A stretch of DNA of 64,000 bases from Macrosoma leucophasiata (GCA_036365455.1 JAWQUS010000004.1:503501-567500); one strand, 5' to 3'. Counted from the stretch's first letter, positions 1-12,020 are shown. A program made the numbers and translations. Notes: a model not told the origin generated them from the letters alone.

Positions 1-379
1 TTTTGTGCAGGAAGATTTAAATTCAATGGAGGCATTTCCCGTTCAGGTTCTTCATCAGATTCAACATCTTCGTCTAACTTTTCATGCTCACTATCCGGAG
101 TTTCGATCACTGGTTCATTTATACTATGAATAGAGACAGCCGAAGATATCCGACCACTGTTAGAAGACTCGTTCATCAAAAACTGCGAGAGCAAGCTTTG
201 GTTTTGCGTGGCCACGGCCAACGTATCGGCGATCCTATCGAATGAATCGTTCTCGTCTTTCTGGTGCAGCTGCATGCAGAGTTGGGTTAGTTGGGAGCAA
301 TTGTGTGTGGTAGAGAGCAGAGCCTGTAACGTTGAGTCTGTGATGTGTAAGTGTGGGTACGTGAGACGGGTGGGCATAC
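1..379 (-). other. Open frame continuing past the EHD exon donor (possible alternative end or separate exon)
   Basis: Reading the minus strand in the same frame as the EHD exon there is no stop for a further 126 codons, up to the window edge. The product is polar: it has a helical-looking stretch (SFDRIADTLAVATQNQSLL) and an acidic tail (VESDEEPEREMPP). It does not match the rest of an EH domain. A consensus-like acceptor (TTACACATCACAG, CAG at 338-340) lies 42 bases inside, so the sequence could be an exon of another gene or of a mobile element. It could also be read-through of EHD exon 2. I do not recognise the protein. Confidence 0.4.
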
Positions 380-550
380 CGGCTCCGGTGACTTTGCCGT
401 CGACGGGGTTAAGGGATTGGAAGATTTGGTCGTAGCGTGGCTTTTCCTTGCTGCAGATCCACTCGGGGTCCCCGTGGCCGGCGTCCACGCCTTCTCCGCG
501 TCCATACCCGAACGGTGACACTTGGTCTTCTACGCCCTCGAACGCGCCAC
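380..550 (-). CDS. EHD1: EHD/Past1 second coding exon (linker and start of EH domain)
   Basis: The minus strand has an acceptor (CAG at 551-553) followed by GT GGC GCG TTC. This completes the split glycine codon from the 49053-50277 exon and reads GGAFEGVEDQVSPFGYG, the known EHD linker. It runs on to DPEWICSKEKPRYDQIF and NPVDGKVTGA, which match the start of the C-terminal EH domain (family form D/EW...KP.YD.IF..L.P..GK.TGA). The EH domain binds NPF motifs. A GTATGC donor at 379-374 sits exactly where EHD homologues move on to the calcium-binding loop and second EF-hand, so I end the exon at 380. The remaining EH-domain exon must lie left of the window. The oddity is that the frame stays open beyond this donor; see the entry for 1-379. 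Confidence 0.9.
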
Positions 551-599
551 CTGGAATTGTTTTGGAGTGATTGTTAATTTAGCGCAGTTTCCTTACAAT

Positions 600-2055
600 A
601 CAATTTAAATATTACATGAGATAAAAGACATAAATAGCAGATATACAATAGACACTTTTTCAAACGCCAAATCATTCAAAATGACACAAAAACTGTTGTC
701 AAATTTACTACAGCTTTCGCATTCCCAAATGATTCGTCAAATAATATAATTACAGTGATACATTTTTTACGAAATCAGTTTTAATCCTAAAACCGTCACG
801 GACAACTTGTTCTGTCATTTTACTTTTGTCGTTGCGTAATGTGGCCAATCAAGAAGTCCAAATGAAGTGTTATATCACAGCTTTGCAACACGAGCCAGAC
901 ACCCGACCGCCTGCATCAGTTGTCTCAGGGTCTGATTCACGCTATCACTTTGTTCTGTCTCTAATTCGACTTTAAGTACATTAACAGTGAAGAAACTTTT
1001 CAAGATATAAAAAAAGTGTCCAGCGTTCGACTTGGCCCGAATAAAATGTGCAGAAAAAATAATTATGTCAATAAACAAGTTAACTCATTATACATTAAAA
1101 TATGTATTTTACGGTTGACAGTGTAATAAAGTTGATTTAAGTCAACTTTTTCAGCATTTTACTTCACGATAAATCTTAAGTGATTGAACTTTATGAGTCT
1201 TCAAAATCAAGATAATAAGATGCTCTTGTAGAAAAAAGACTAAGCAAGCATGTTGATACTAAAATATTTTAATTCTGTTACCTTACGATATATTATTCTA
1301 AAGTGACTTTTAAATGGACATGGTCCTTAGTCCTTTGTATTTCAATCACTGGTTCCTTGTAAAAAGTATTCAATCAAATCAAAAAAACAAATTGATCTAT
1401 TAAAATTCATTTAACGACAAGCTTGGATGGTTTTGTCTGAGGGCGGAATCAAAATTAACATTTTTCTCTCTAGCTATGACAAAAGATAAGCAATTATTTA
1501 TCATATTTTAAAAATTCTTCTCGTAAGTTACGGACTTGGTCTCAATATGTATTATGAACACTAGAGACTGGAGACTTTATATTTTATTGGATTTAAAGAG
1601 ACCGGCTTCGAAACGGCAATTTGTATTGGTCGCTTAAAGAGGACAAAGAGGACTCTGGTAACAGTCCAGCATTGTTGCAGATATGAGTGCAGAATAGATT
1701 TCATAAAGACGTGTAAATTCGAGGCCGGTTCTCACAGTATAGCGACTCAAGCACACATTTCAGAAATTCAATTGCGTTGCATTGCTGAATGAATCAGAAT
1801 AAGAAATTCATTTATTCATTTAGGGTGACAGGCACCTCTTATGACACGTCAAAAACAAACAAAATAAATTAAATGGTCTCGTTAGATGTCACCGATATAA
1901 CTTTGTGGTGTTAACATGTCACAGAGACAGTCCTAGTGGATATTAAGACCCGGTTGGGGAATCAGTGATATTGACTTCTATTCCACTAAGCATGAAATGT
2001 CAATGAATCAATGTTCAGATCAAAACTTTTCTAAATTATTTCTAACTGGTATTAA
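600..2055. other. Intron stretch without recognised features
   Basis: It is AT-rich. I see no conserved protein frame and no repeat end. Confidence 0.5.
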
Positions 2056-2341
2056 TACTGGTGGTAGAGCTCCAGTGACGGAGCTCGAGGGCGTAGGCAC
2101 CACCGCATTACCTAATATACTTGCCGCTAAATGGTAGTGTTCAGCACTATCGTGTTCCGGTCAGGTGGTAATGTACGGCCCTGTAATTTCCGGCACAGAG
2201 GCATAACAGCTTAGGCCTCAGGAGTGGTAACGCATCTGCATTTTGACCTTGGTCTTCGTGTGGGTGTCATTAGGTTGCAGTCATCACTTAACATCAATGT
2301 GAACTGCACGCTTGTTTGCCACTTCCACGACATAAAAAAAA
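2056..2341 (+). repeat. Retroposon family R (~285 bp), full-length copy
   Basis: This is the commonest repeat in the window. In this orientation it starts TACTGGTGGTAGAGCTCCAG and ends GTTTGCCACTTCC..ACATAAAAAAA. The A-rich end and frequent loss of the other end suggest a retroposon. I see no internal tRNA promoter, so its origin is open. Confidence 0.85.
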
Positions 2342-4691
2342 CGTGATTGTAATCTGCTTTATGAGCTTCATTAAATAAATAAATAAATTCCCAACAAGGA
2401 AGATTTCTGTGCCGCCCACACTTTGAACCAAAATTAATAAATAACCATCACCACCGTATTACATAATCTACTTGCCGCTAAACAGTAATCATTTAGCATT
2501 AATGTGAACGGTATCCAAGTTGTCCACTTCATGACATAAAAAATGGAGATCCTTGAACACACGCTAACAATACCCATTCATCCTGAGCCGTTGAGCTTTA
2601 CAACTGAAATGAATAGTTTCCTGGCAGAGTGGCGGTCGCCGCAACTACTCATTTGATTCATATCTGTTCTAAAAATAGACGAAATACCTTATTGTTATCA
2701 GGACCTCTATACTTGCAACGCGATTCACCCAATTGTTTTTCCTGACTTCTTGTATGTAGATGCGACTCCTGAGGCCTAAGATATTATGCCTCTGTGCCGT
2801 AAAATACAGGGTCGTAAATTACCTTCTACATGACCGAAACACAATAGTGCTGTACAATACCATTTTGCGGAAAGTTGATAAAAAAAGTTAAATACTCTAA
2901 AAACAATTTTACGCTTGACGATGTCAAAAAAAAATCATTATCATTTACGACAATACAACTCCTTGGTCCGACCGGCAGACATACAAAGTCCACTTCTTGC
3001 GATGCGTCGCGTTGTATAGAACTTTAGACGAGACAATAGTCAGATGATTGACCAAGGGCCGCACAAAACAATGTAGGTCGTGGTCAAGGTCTCTCATTGG
3101 TCATTGGACCGTTACGAAGAGATGATTTTATGGTGCTGCATTTTTTTAAATAAAGTTGCAAAAGGCAGCGTTGGGCTTGTTAAGGCGTTGGGATATGACG
3201 ACCCCACCGCCCACTAGTGGTGGAGAATTCTTCCAATTGCAGCCAGTCAAATCATCCCAATAGGATGGTAGCAGATGCCTTCAGCGTGACGGGTTGCTCA
3301 CTTCCCTTCAAAATGGTTGAGGAGAACAATGGGTGCCACATGCGACCAAAATTGCACCCGTGAGAAGCCGGTGCGGGCCGCAATGCGCGCGCTAGTGTCA
3401 TATTTTTACAATCATAACAGCGTGAATAAACAATCGTCGTAACAAAGCGCACTGAAACTAATTCGGAAGTTTTTGCTAGACTTCTAACAAGCGAAGCGAA
3501 CTTTCTAAAGGCAATGAAAATGAAAAATAAAGTGATCCAAGATGGCATCACAATTGAAGGCAGGATGACGGCGACGCGACACAAATTGTCCGTATCAAAT
3601 GTCGGCGCGTGCGCAGCCCGAACCATTATGTGTGCAATGCAATGCTTGATGGTATGAGTTGAATAAATATGATTTTATATGATCTAAAAGATACTGATCT
3701 AAAATCCAAATTAAATTGTAAATTAAATCAAATTTTAACTGCGATGTTGGATTTTCCTATGATAAATTGATTGGGTCAAATTTAACACCTAAAATGTTTA
3801 CTGCTATTGATGAAAATGTTTATGCTAATCATTTAATTAGATTCAAATCCAGTAGTACTACCGGTTTGGTAGAAAGTGAGTAGGTACCTACTCAATGCAA
3901 TTTTTTTTAAATAATGTCCTATGGTATAAAACATTTTTTGCGCTTTTATCAAGATTTTACTAAGTTGGATGCCATGAACAGAATTAAAACTTTTATAAAT
4001 TGAAAACGTTCAATTTCGTTTTTGTTATCAAAGTTTTCAAAATTCATTTCATCACTTGGAAATATTAAAATTTTCTTGAAAAGCTCAAATTACAAATATA
4101 AAATTAAAGTGAATAACAACCGATTCGTTGGTTAATACAATAAATAATGGTCCAAAAATACTTCATAGTTAAAATAGGTATCAATAGAATGTATCGTTTT
4201 GAATCGCCTAAAACCACTACTGATACTTTAAATGTGTTTATCAATATAATGATTACGAAATATTCTAAATTCTTCATCTTTCTCTCCAAAAATAAATTCA
4301 CTAGGATGCATTTGCGAGTTGCAAAAGTGCACAAGGTACAAACAAAGAGCTGAAGTACCGCGCATGTGCACACTCACAGCTCAGAGTGCTATCGATGCCG
4401 GCTCTTTAAATACATCTTTAATTGGCTGGACTTGTGTTCACGTTATATTTGATAGCTTGATCGCACACTGAACCCAACACAACACCGATTGTTCACACAT
4501 TTCACACGGACGATACGTCCTGTCGGCAGCAGGTCAATAATCTTTATAAGAACATCTTAAAACTTATGAGACACAATATGATAGACGTGTAGCCGTTACT
4601 GTTAAACATTAGACTGTTATAAGGCCGAGTAATAACCTGGTAAAAAGGTCTAACCCTCTCGATTAGTAATGACGCTACAGTTAATAATCTA
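2342..4691. other. Intron stretch, mostly unrecognised
   Basis: Apart from faint retroposon R pieces (about 2430-2545, 2765-2870) and the repeat at 3280-3370 I see no feature. Confidence 0.45.
3280..3370 (+). repeat. Dispersed repeat shared with 19440-19530
   Basis: Both contain CGGGTTGCTCACTTCCCT, AAAATGGT(T/C)GAGGAG and CACATGCG. I do not recognise the family. Confidence 0.55.
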
Positions 4692-4837
4692 CCCCCTTAT
4701 TCATAAACGTATTTTAGATAAAGTGTTGCTAATCTCTCCTCTGTCCTTTTCTATCCTACACATTTAACAATGCAAGTGACAAAGACAAAGCATTCTATAG
4801 CTAAAACGTATCTAATGTACGTTTATGAATAAGGGGG
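4692..4837. mobile_element. MITE with CCCCCTTATTCATAAACGTA ends
   Basis: The 146-bp element has a 20-bp inverted end at each side and a CTA on both flanks (TSD CTA or TA). The interior is AT-rich and non-coding. The 3-bp duplication would fit a PIF/Harbinger-driven element. Confidence 0.8.
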
Positions 4838-5058
4838 CTAGAGACTTTATGTAGACAAACGATAGGAAGGCTGTGGCTGAAGTTAGTATTTACCATAAAA
4901 CTGTTTGTAAATTTGCCACTGACATAAAGAACGATTATTATAATCGAAGAACATGAGCATTCTTGACATCATGCCATCTCAATACGCAGAGATTACCGCG
5001 TCTACGTTAACGTAACGGGAGGTGCCCGACCTAACCCAACTGGAACTACGTTAGCGGC

Positions 5059-5386
5059 ATAGAGCAACACGGGCCACCAGCCGCACCGGACCGGACGGAC
5101 CGGAGGGGGGTAGCCATATGCAGGCCGCATTTTACATTTCCTCCATGTAAAGTACAAGCACAAGTGATCCTATGCCTGTCGCTCAAATGTTTAAATGTGT
5201 GCGTGCAATCGTTAATTAATGTATTTTGTTAAAGTCAAGGTGTGAGTTTCGTAGTAATAGACGATTTCTGTAGTGTGTCACCCGTATTTCCCCCAGCAAA
5301 AAATTACAAACTATTTTGCATCGATATTAAACGCTATGGCTACTCTCCTCCAGTCCGCCGCGGCCGGTGGCCCGTGTTGCTCTACG
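5059..5386. mobile_element. MITE family G (GAGCAACACGG ends), copy 1
   Basis: The 328-bp element has ~45-bp inverted ends beginning ATAGAGCAACACGGGCCACC and ending in the reverse complement, rich in CCGGACCGG. It is flanked by the 9-bp direct repeat GTTAGCGGC (5050-5058 and 5387-5395). It is non-coding. Copy 2 at 20465-20729 also has a 9-bp duplication, so the size is reproducible. An 8-10-bp duplication points to hAT, Mutator-like or Merlin-type transposases. Confidence 0.85.
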
Positions 5387-6164
5387 GTTAGCGGCGACCA
5401 ATAACGGTTAATTTTATTATGGATGGAATGGCGACGCGTACATATTATAAGTCATCGGTGAAATTAACGCACATTTGGTAGGTGAAAAGTCTGTGAAGCA
5501 ACTAATAAAGTAAAAATAGCTTCACAGGTATCTTTATGAGGGATAAACAGCCATGTTCACAGGCATTCACCCAAATTTACCATTTTCAAGTCCCTATACC
5601 TGGTGCAGGGACGTCCCGTACGGGCGAGTCTATTGACTATTGACGTGATATAGACAGATTTCAACAAGATGGCATTGAGATGAACAAAATTCATTATAAA
5701 ATTTGAGAGAATTCGTGAAAAAGAAACATATGTACAATACTCGTCTCTCTAACACGTCAGGAGTCAAATGTAACACTTGACTGTCAAGGTCCATTTTTTA
5801 ATGTAACGAAGGTGGCAAACAAGCAATAGGTTAGGATCCCACTGCAGAATCATTTCGTTCATCCAGATATGCTGCAAATCTAATTTTTACGCATATTTAT
5901 GATCTAGAGAATATTTATATCCACTAGGATGCCTATCAAAAAATTGGCCGGAAGTAATTTTTATATTTTTTTTGGGGAAAGAATTTTTTACTTGTTTTTT
6001 TAATAAGAAAAACCATTTTTTTTAAAGACTGAAAAATTACGGCTGCCGTTGCGCACTTGGCCGCCCCTACATATTTTCGTTCCGCCCCGATAACTTTTTA
6101 CGGCCATAACGTACATGTATTATTTATAAATCAAATTAAAGCTATTTTTTCTCCTCATTATTAT

Positions 6165-6345
6165 GATTCTAGCTGTTGCATGCGGTTTCGCCCGCGTGTA
6201 TGTCGTTTAAAAGTAGCCTATGTTATTTCTCAAACTCAACTCTATCTCTGTACCAAATTTCATCAAAATCGGTTTAGTCGTTTGGACGTGAAAAGACAGA
6301 CAGAGTTACTTTCGCATTTATAATATTAATATAAAATATATAATA
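6165..6345 (+). repeat. RTE-like LINE 3' end
   Basis: GGTTTAGTCGTTTGGACGTG and TTACTTTCGCATTTATAATA are typical of RTE LINE tails in insects. Confidence 0.65.
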
Positions 6346-7796
6346 TTATACATTTTTAATCATTGCGTAACATCGTCAAAAGAATCACAACACACATTAG
6401 AATAGTTTGTGTTAAAATATTATGGAACTTGAAGCCTGTATTGCTCGAAGGGGTAGGCAAAGGTAAATGTATACATGCATTCAAGTGGCATATGCAAATA
6501 CTTGCAATTCGTCAGTTACGTAAGTTTAAAAAAAATCCTAATAGCTTTTAGTAGTGGCGTTGACCAATGATGCAGTTGTTTGAAAATATTTTTAGCAAAA
6601 AAAAAAATGAATGCCTAGATAATATTTAACATTACACAGGTGTGGACCTTACATTTTTATTTTCTCTTTGACAAGATAAAATTTTAAAATCCTCAATGAC
6701 TAAAATTACAAATTAAATTAATTGCGGTTAAATTTCAACCGCTAAGCGTAGTCTAGTTAATTTAACTCAACATCTAGTTTTTTTCAATATGTATTTCAGA
6801 AGCTATCAGCAAGTAGTGCTAGCTCAAACCCAGTGAAAGTAGTGAGTGCTTACTAGAGCGAGGCTCGGTGATATTTTATTATCTCTATAACAATTAACTG
6901 TGTGTATGAAATGTATATATATAAGTATCTTCAATATCAATTAAAAAGGTACGTATCATAACTCTTTGTGATGGTTTGTTTCGTGTCTAATATTGCTTTT
7001 TAATTGCGAGTGCCTATTTCTCTTGATTGTAACTGATCGGTCACACAGTCGGTGTGTCATTTTACCCGACTAACTGAAAAGATTGGTCACTCCTTTTCTG
7101 TTCCTTATCTCTTTGCTATAAGTTTGTAAAAGAGAAAATGAGATATTCTACTGACATACATACTTAAGTATTTTTGGAAATTAAAGAACATTCGCATGTA
7201 TTATTGCGAAAAATAAAAAGTACAATTAAGAATTTTTGTGATTATTTGATATAACTGGCGAATTGTAAATAGATTGATGAATGTATTCGACTCTGGCCTC
7301 TCCTTCAGAATCACATAACCGTGCAGTAAAACTACACAAAAAAGAAGCATCGTGTCGTGAGCAGCCGCGGGACGATCCACTGCCTAATGAATACAGTAAA
7401 TCATAACATCACGAGCTTGCTTCACTACTTCACTCATTATCTCTGCCCACCGAACACCGCACACGCGTCACGGTAGTGAGCCTTATGTAACATGTAATAC
7501 ATTTTATTGATTAGGGTGTAATCAATTACTTTAATCCTAATACTAATCATATGATCCGAAGACGTATTATGTATGTATACGGTTGACATCATTTCTGTCA
7601 TAGACTTGGCAGTATATGGCTGTTTTGACATAACGTGATAATTACGATAATTTTAGGAAAACCGCAATGTATTAAGCAAAGTGGCGTTCAAATTGATGTC
7701 CAACGTAGTAAAGTATACTCCTGGAATTTTCCTTAAGGCCGACTACTCGTACACAGCAACTGTGAATACCTGGAAAATCTAAAAGAAGCATGCCAG
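6346..7796. other. Intron stretch without recognised features
   Basis: It is AT-rich and shows no gene or clear repeat boundary. Confidence 0.45.
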
Positions 7797-7826
7797 CATA
7801 GAGCAACACGGGCCACCGGGTACGGT
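7797..7826. mobile_element. MITE family G, solo left end
   Basis: About 30 bp match the terminal repeat of family G (CATAGAGCAACACGGGCCAC) and then change abruptly into retroposon sequence. It is a deletion remnant next to the perfect hairpin at 7865-8042. Confidence 0.6.
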
Positions 7827-7864
7827 CCTATGTTTTCGACACAGAGGCATAACAATTAAAAGAC

Positions 7865-8042
7865 CTCAGTAGTGTCAATCTATATTGAAATCTTTGGTTT
7901 TTATGTGTAGAAATTTAAAGGCTATGCTATTGCAGTTCACATTGATGGTAAGTGAATACCATCAATGTGAACTGCAATAGCATAGCCTTTAAATTTCTAC
8001 ACATAAAAACCAAAGATTTCAATATAGATTGACACTACTGAG
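7865..8042. repeat. Perfect 86-bp inverted repeat with 6-base loop
   Basis: Arms 7865-7950 and 7957-8042 are exact complements, with AGTGAA between. Each arm is part of the ~285-bp retroposon's 3' region (TTGCAGTTCACATTGATGGT). The hairpin therefore arose by inverted duplication of a retroposon end. Confidence 0.95.
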
Positions 8043-8113
8043 AACTAAACTGTATACTAGTTTGCCACTTTATGACATGATCCTTGAGCCCTAATTTATT
8101 TTGCCTCTATTGA

Positions 8114-8600
8114 CGGCACTACACGTGGACAGATGGGTCCGCGGACACTGGCGGATGCATCCGCAGATGAATTTACATGAGCTGTCCACACATCTCTAGA
8201 TCGATCAGTCTATGTTCATTCTCGACAGACGCCACACGTATTTAATATTAACGTTAAATATAGATATTGAGACCGTAGCTGCTGCAGCTATTTATCTATT
8301 TAGCACTTTTAACTATTTCAGTGTGCATCGCAGTAGAGTTATTAAAAAGAAATGGAAAAGAAGAAGGTGGTGGATGCTCTCAATCGCAATTCCGATTAAA
8401 TTGATGCGTCGACAGACATCGAACGTTCGCGCCGAAATCGTTTGATGCGTGCAAAAAAAAAACCGACGAAATCGGATCTGAGGCAGACGCATCTGCTGAC
8501 GTTAAATACCTACCACAGACGCTCAAATCACCTCCTCTGCACGTCGGCGGACGCATACGCAGATGACGTCTGCAGATGCATCTGTCGACGTGTAGTGCCG
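8114..8600 (+). mobile_element. Inverted-repeat element, possible Harbinger deletion derivative
   Basis: The ends are CGGCACTACACGTGGACAG and the complement of CTGTCGACGTGTAGTGCCG, in a 487-bp element. Inside is a short frame (8212-8445) with a basic-tryptophan run (KKKWKRRRWWM), a pattern I know from the N-terminus of insect Harbinger transposases. The link is tentative, because the flanks do not show a clear 3-bp duplication. Confidence 0.55.
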
Positions 8601-9020
8601 GCATATGAAACATAGTTAAGATTATGCCGTGGAACTCTACCAAGTTGACCACCTTAGAGCCGTTGAGAAAAAAGAACCACTAAATTGACCGACATCAACT
8701 ATGAGTCGCGGCACCTATCAGCAGAACATAAAGAACCGGTCAGGTAGTCACAATTAGTATGCAACATAACCTTGCAAACGAAATATTTAAGACGACCGAT
8801 ATGCGAGTTAATATCACTGGCTTGTACGACAGTTAAATAATTGCTAGACAAGGCTGTAAGATAACACCGCTCACTCTACTAGCGTTGATAATAAAACGTT
8901 CGACCTAACCAATCAAATGTAAGTGTTCAGAGACAAATCATATCACTAAACAGTATATTGCAGTATATCGGAGACGATCGGGATAGGGTTAGAAAGCGAA
9001 TAAGGTGAAAGATGAAAGGT

Positions 9021-9290
9021 AGAGTTCCAAATGTAAGAGCTCGAGGGCGTAGGTACCATCGCATTACCTAACCTATCTGCCGCCAAATGGTTGTGTTCAG
9101 CATTATCGTGTTCCGGTTAGGTGGTTATGTATGGCCCGTAATGACTATAACAGAGACATAACAACTAAGTTCTCGGAGGTGGCATGGCATTTTTGTGTAG
9201 ATATCAATAGGCTACAGTTATCACTTACAACACTTACGTAGGAAAATTGTACGCTAATTATCCACTTTCGTAACATAAAAAAAAAAAAAT
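9021..9290 (+). repeat. Retroposon family R, diverged copy
   Basis: The order of blocks is kept (GAGCTCGAGGGCGTAGGTAC, TGTTCCGGTTAGGTGGT, ACATAAAAAAAAAAA), with many substitutions. It is clearly older than the copies at 33-35 kb. Confidence 0.75.
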
Positions 9291-11642
9291 TAAACGACTA
9301 GGTTAAGATGCGATCCAGGCACGGGTAAGGGAATAAATGATATTTTTTCTGATTGAGAAGTTTTTGTACTGAAACTTTTAAAGGGAGTCTTCGAAATCGT
9401 CCAATCACGTAATAAAATATGGATGTATAATGTAATCCAGGATAGGAAGGAAGGAATTATTGGATTTACGTAAGGAGGATGCGCGTCCGTCGCCGAAGTA
9501 CAGAACACCGAAAACACCCCGGCCTTCGGGGACAAAAAGACAAAGATGCGCGATTGATCGATCTTGGAAGGGTTACGTTTTTCCCTTTTAAGGTACGGCC
9601 AATAAAATTACTTCGCGATTGGTTGAATCCGAATAGGTGTCGTGTGTTGTAAGAAGCGAGGTACAGCGCAGTTCGGGATACGGCAGTTATAGGTCAACCA
9701 GAAGGTCGCTAACGTAGATTAAGGCCCCGGCCTCGCCGTCTTGTTACTGCGACCTCAGTAGGTATAACCAGTCCAGCCGCTTCACCAGTAAGCTACCGAA
9801 GCCTCAATTGGTGCGTAAAAAAGGAGCATCTTATCATGACTTAGCGATTGTCCAAATTGGTGTTGTTTGGCGTAAGAGACGAGGTCCGGCGTAGGCCAGG
9901 ATGCGGCAGGCACGGTAAGGAGGATGCACGTCCGTCGACCGCCGCCGCCGACGCACAATCACCGTAATAGCCACCGGCCTTCAGCACACGCAAGGACAAG
10001 ACGAAAATAGAAGAAATGCTGAATGAACCCCTTACGAAGTAGGCAAAGAGCACTTAGCGCCAAATAACTCGGTTGCAAAACTCAGTGAGAAGTGCAAATA
10101 AGAATACAGTTCACATTGATGGTAAGTGATAATACTGTAGTGTAGTCTTTAAACAAAAAATCTAAGATTTTAATGTAGATACGTTGTATTTCTGGGACCG
10201 AAGCTGATATGTCTCTGATTCGGCAATGACCGAATTTTAATAAATAGAAATTTAATTTTTATTATTCTTACACTTGACACTCTATTCCAATCAAGATTGA
10301 GGATTAGGATCGAGAACTGATCAATTGGTACTCTTGAATGCTACACTAGCACACTCACACGATATTACTCGATCGCGGTGGAATTGTGTAACTGAATTTG
10401 ATCAAGTATCCTCTATCGCTTTTTCTTGTTGGCACAACGAGATTGGAATCGATATTACAGTTTTAAATAAGTACTTTTTTTTTCTCCTTTGTATAATTAA
10501 ACAGGAGGAGTAAGTAATGTTGTAAATGACTTGACAGAAGTCCTCGCTACGGTTTACGGGCGAATTAAGTCAATATCAAGATGAAAGGTGTGTATAGAGT
10601 GGGTTAGGTATGTATTTTGAGTTTAGTTATTATGTGATCTCATGTATTGTTGAACTGCTTTAAGGTGTTGACAATGTGTTTAGTGAACTGATTGAATGTG
10701 TTTCTTGTACTTTCTTTTTGTAGGATGCTTTCTAATTTAAATGGGTCTATATTGAGCATATTGCATGTGTTTATGTGAGTGTAGCGAGGGTTACTGTAGC
10801 GAGTACTGATTGTACTTAACCTTTTGTGAATGGAGTGTGTTCCAGCTCGGGACTGGAACTGTATTGTTATTGCGAGTTAGCTTGTATTGATCTCTAGGGG
10901 GTTCCATATTCTTCACTCATTGATTTGTTTGAAAGTGCTTATCTCTTGATTTGAAGCATACTTTTTGTGGATGATAGCCACGCCACATTCATTAACGTAT
11001 CGGCCTGATATCGTCATATTTTAACGTATTTTAAAATTATAATAGGGATAAAAATAATGGAAACAAACATTTTGATTTCTGGTGGTATTTTCTTCGCAGG
11101 TTCAAATTCTGTGCTAAATCAAGTTTCTAGATTTTAAACCTTCATGAAAATTTATTTATACCACAAAAAGATAATGCATTAAGATAGATAAGATATGTTT
11201 TCTCAGTAAACCATATCGATAGATTTATTTCTAAGTATTTCTAGTAGCGCTGATTAGGTACATACTACGAGTGTATCATGGAATGAACTATAAATATTGA
11301 TTCACAAGTATAAATACCAATCATTACGGTCGTTTATTCGGCTGGCGTGTCTGGTTAGATAAACGATACACTGATTACTTGTTTCATTTCATAAATGACT
11401 ATCTATATCCTCTATCAGTAGTTTCTACGATAGATCATGATTCATGGCGTTTCACTCTTGGGTTTTAAACGTTCACTACTATTATGACTAACTACTCATG
11501 GGGAGCAGGCGGCAGTAACGATCAGTTTCCCTGTCCCATGCAATAGCATGTGAGAATTTGCATTGTTTAAGCTATTGAGTTTGCAGTGGGACAGGGAATG
11601 GGTTAGTACCTAAAGTCTATGTCACTTTAGTACAGTGCTCAT
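9291..11642. other. Intron stretch with unclassified repeat-like pieces
   Basis: AAGGAGGATGCGCGTCCGTCG at about 9472 recurs, slightly changed, at about 9916, each followed by CGGCCTTC, so a short unknown repeat is present twice. The stretch 10580-10990 may be a decayed LINE in minus orientation, but no firm motif remains. Confidence 0.35.
9735..9808 (-). repeat. tRNA-like fragment
   Basis: The minus strand reads GTAGCTTACTGGTGAAGCGG CTGGACTGG, similar to family C. No good B-box is seen. Confidence 0.4.
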
Positions 11643-11878
11643 CAATAAATATTGCACATCGAGTTTAGGAAGGAGACGTCGGCTTATTTCGGGTCTGTAG
11701 AGCGTTATCTCTTTTGCACCGTACCTATTTGACGTTTTGTCGACTATTTTGATGATGAAGTTTTGACCAATACCGGACTATCAGTGCTTACGTAGGCAGT
11801 GTGCAGCAGAGATAACGCTCTACGAAGTCAAAACTGGCCGATTGTCAATTTCGTAGGCTCGATGTGCAATATTAATTG
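11643..11878. mobile_element. MITE family H (CAATAAATATTGCACATCGAG ends), complete copy
   Basis: The inverted ends are about 21 bp. The interior has a further inverted pair, GTAGAGCGTTATCTC and GAGATAACGCTCTAC, so the whole element can fold. Related copies lie at 44875-45058, 57375-57575 and, as a short piece, 56388-56430. Confidence 0.8.
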
Positions 11879-11924
11879 TTGAGTATACTATATGTTCTAT
11901 GTACACCTACTTCTCCCCTAACGA

Positions 11925-12020
11925 TGCACAACACTGCTGTAGGGGTCTTTGGAGAATGCTTTGTCCAGCAGTGGACATCATTTGGCTGGAGTGATGATGA
12001 TGATGATGATGAATGATGAA
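11925..12020 (+). repeat. LINE 3' end with GAT tail
   Basis: TTTGTCCAGCAGTGGACATC followed by GATGATGATGATGATGATG marks the tail of an RTE-like LINE. Confidence 0.6.

Noticed and set aside
3252..3626. 124-codon minus-strand frame
   Set aside because: It crosses a dispersed repeat and shows no domain, homologue or codon pattern of a gene.
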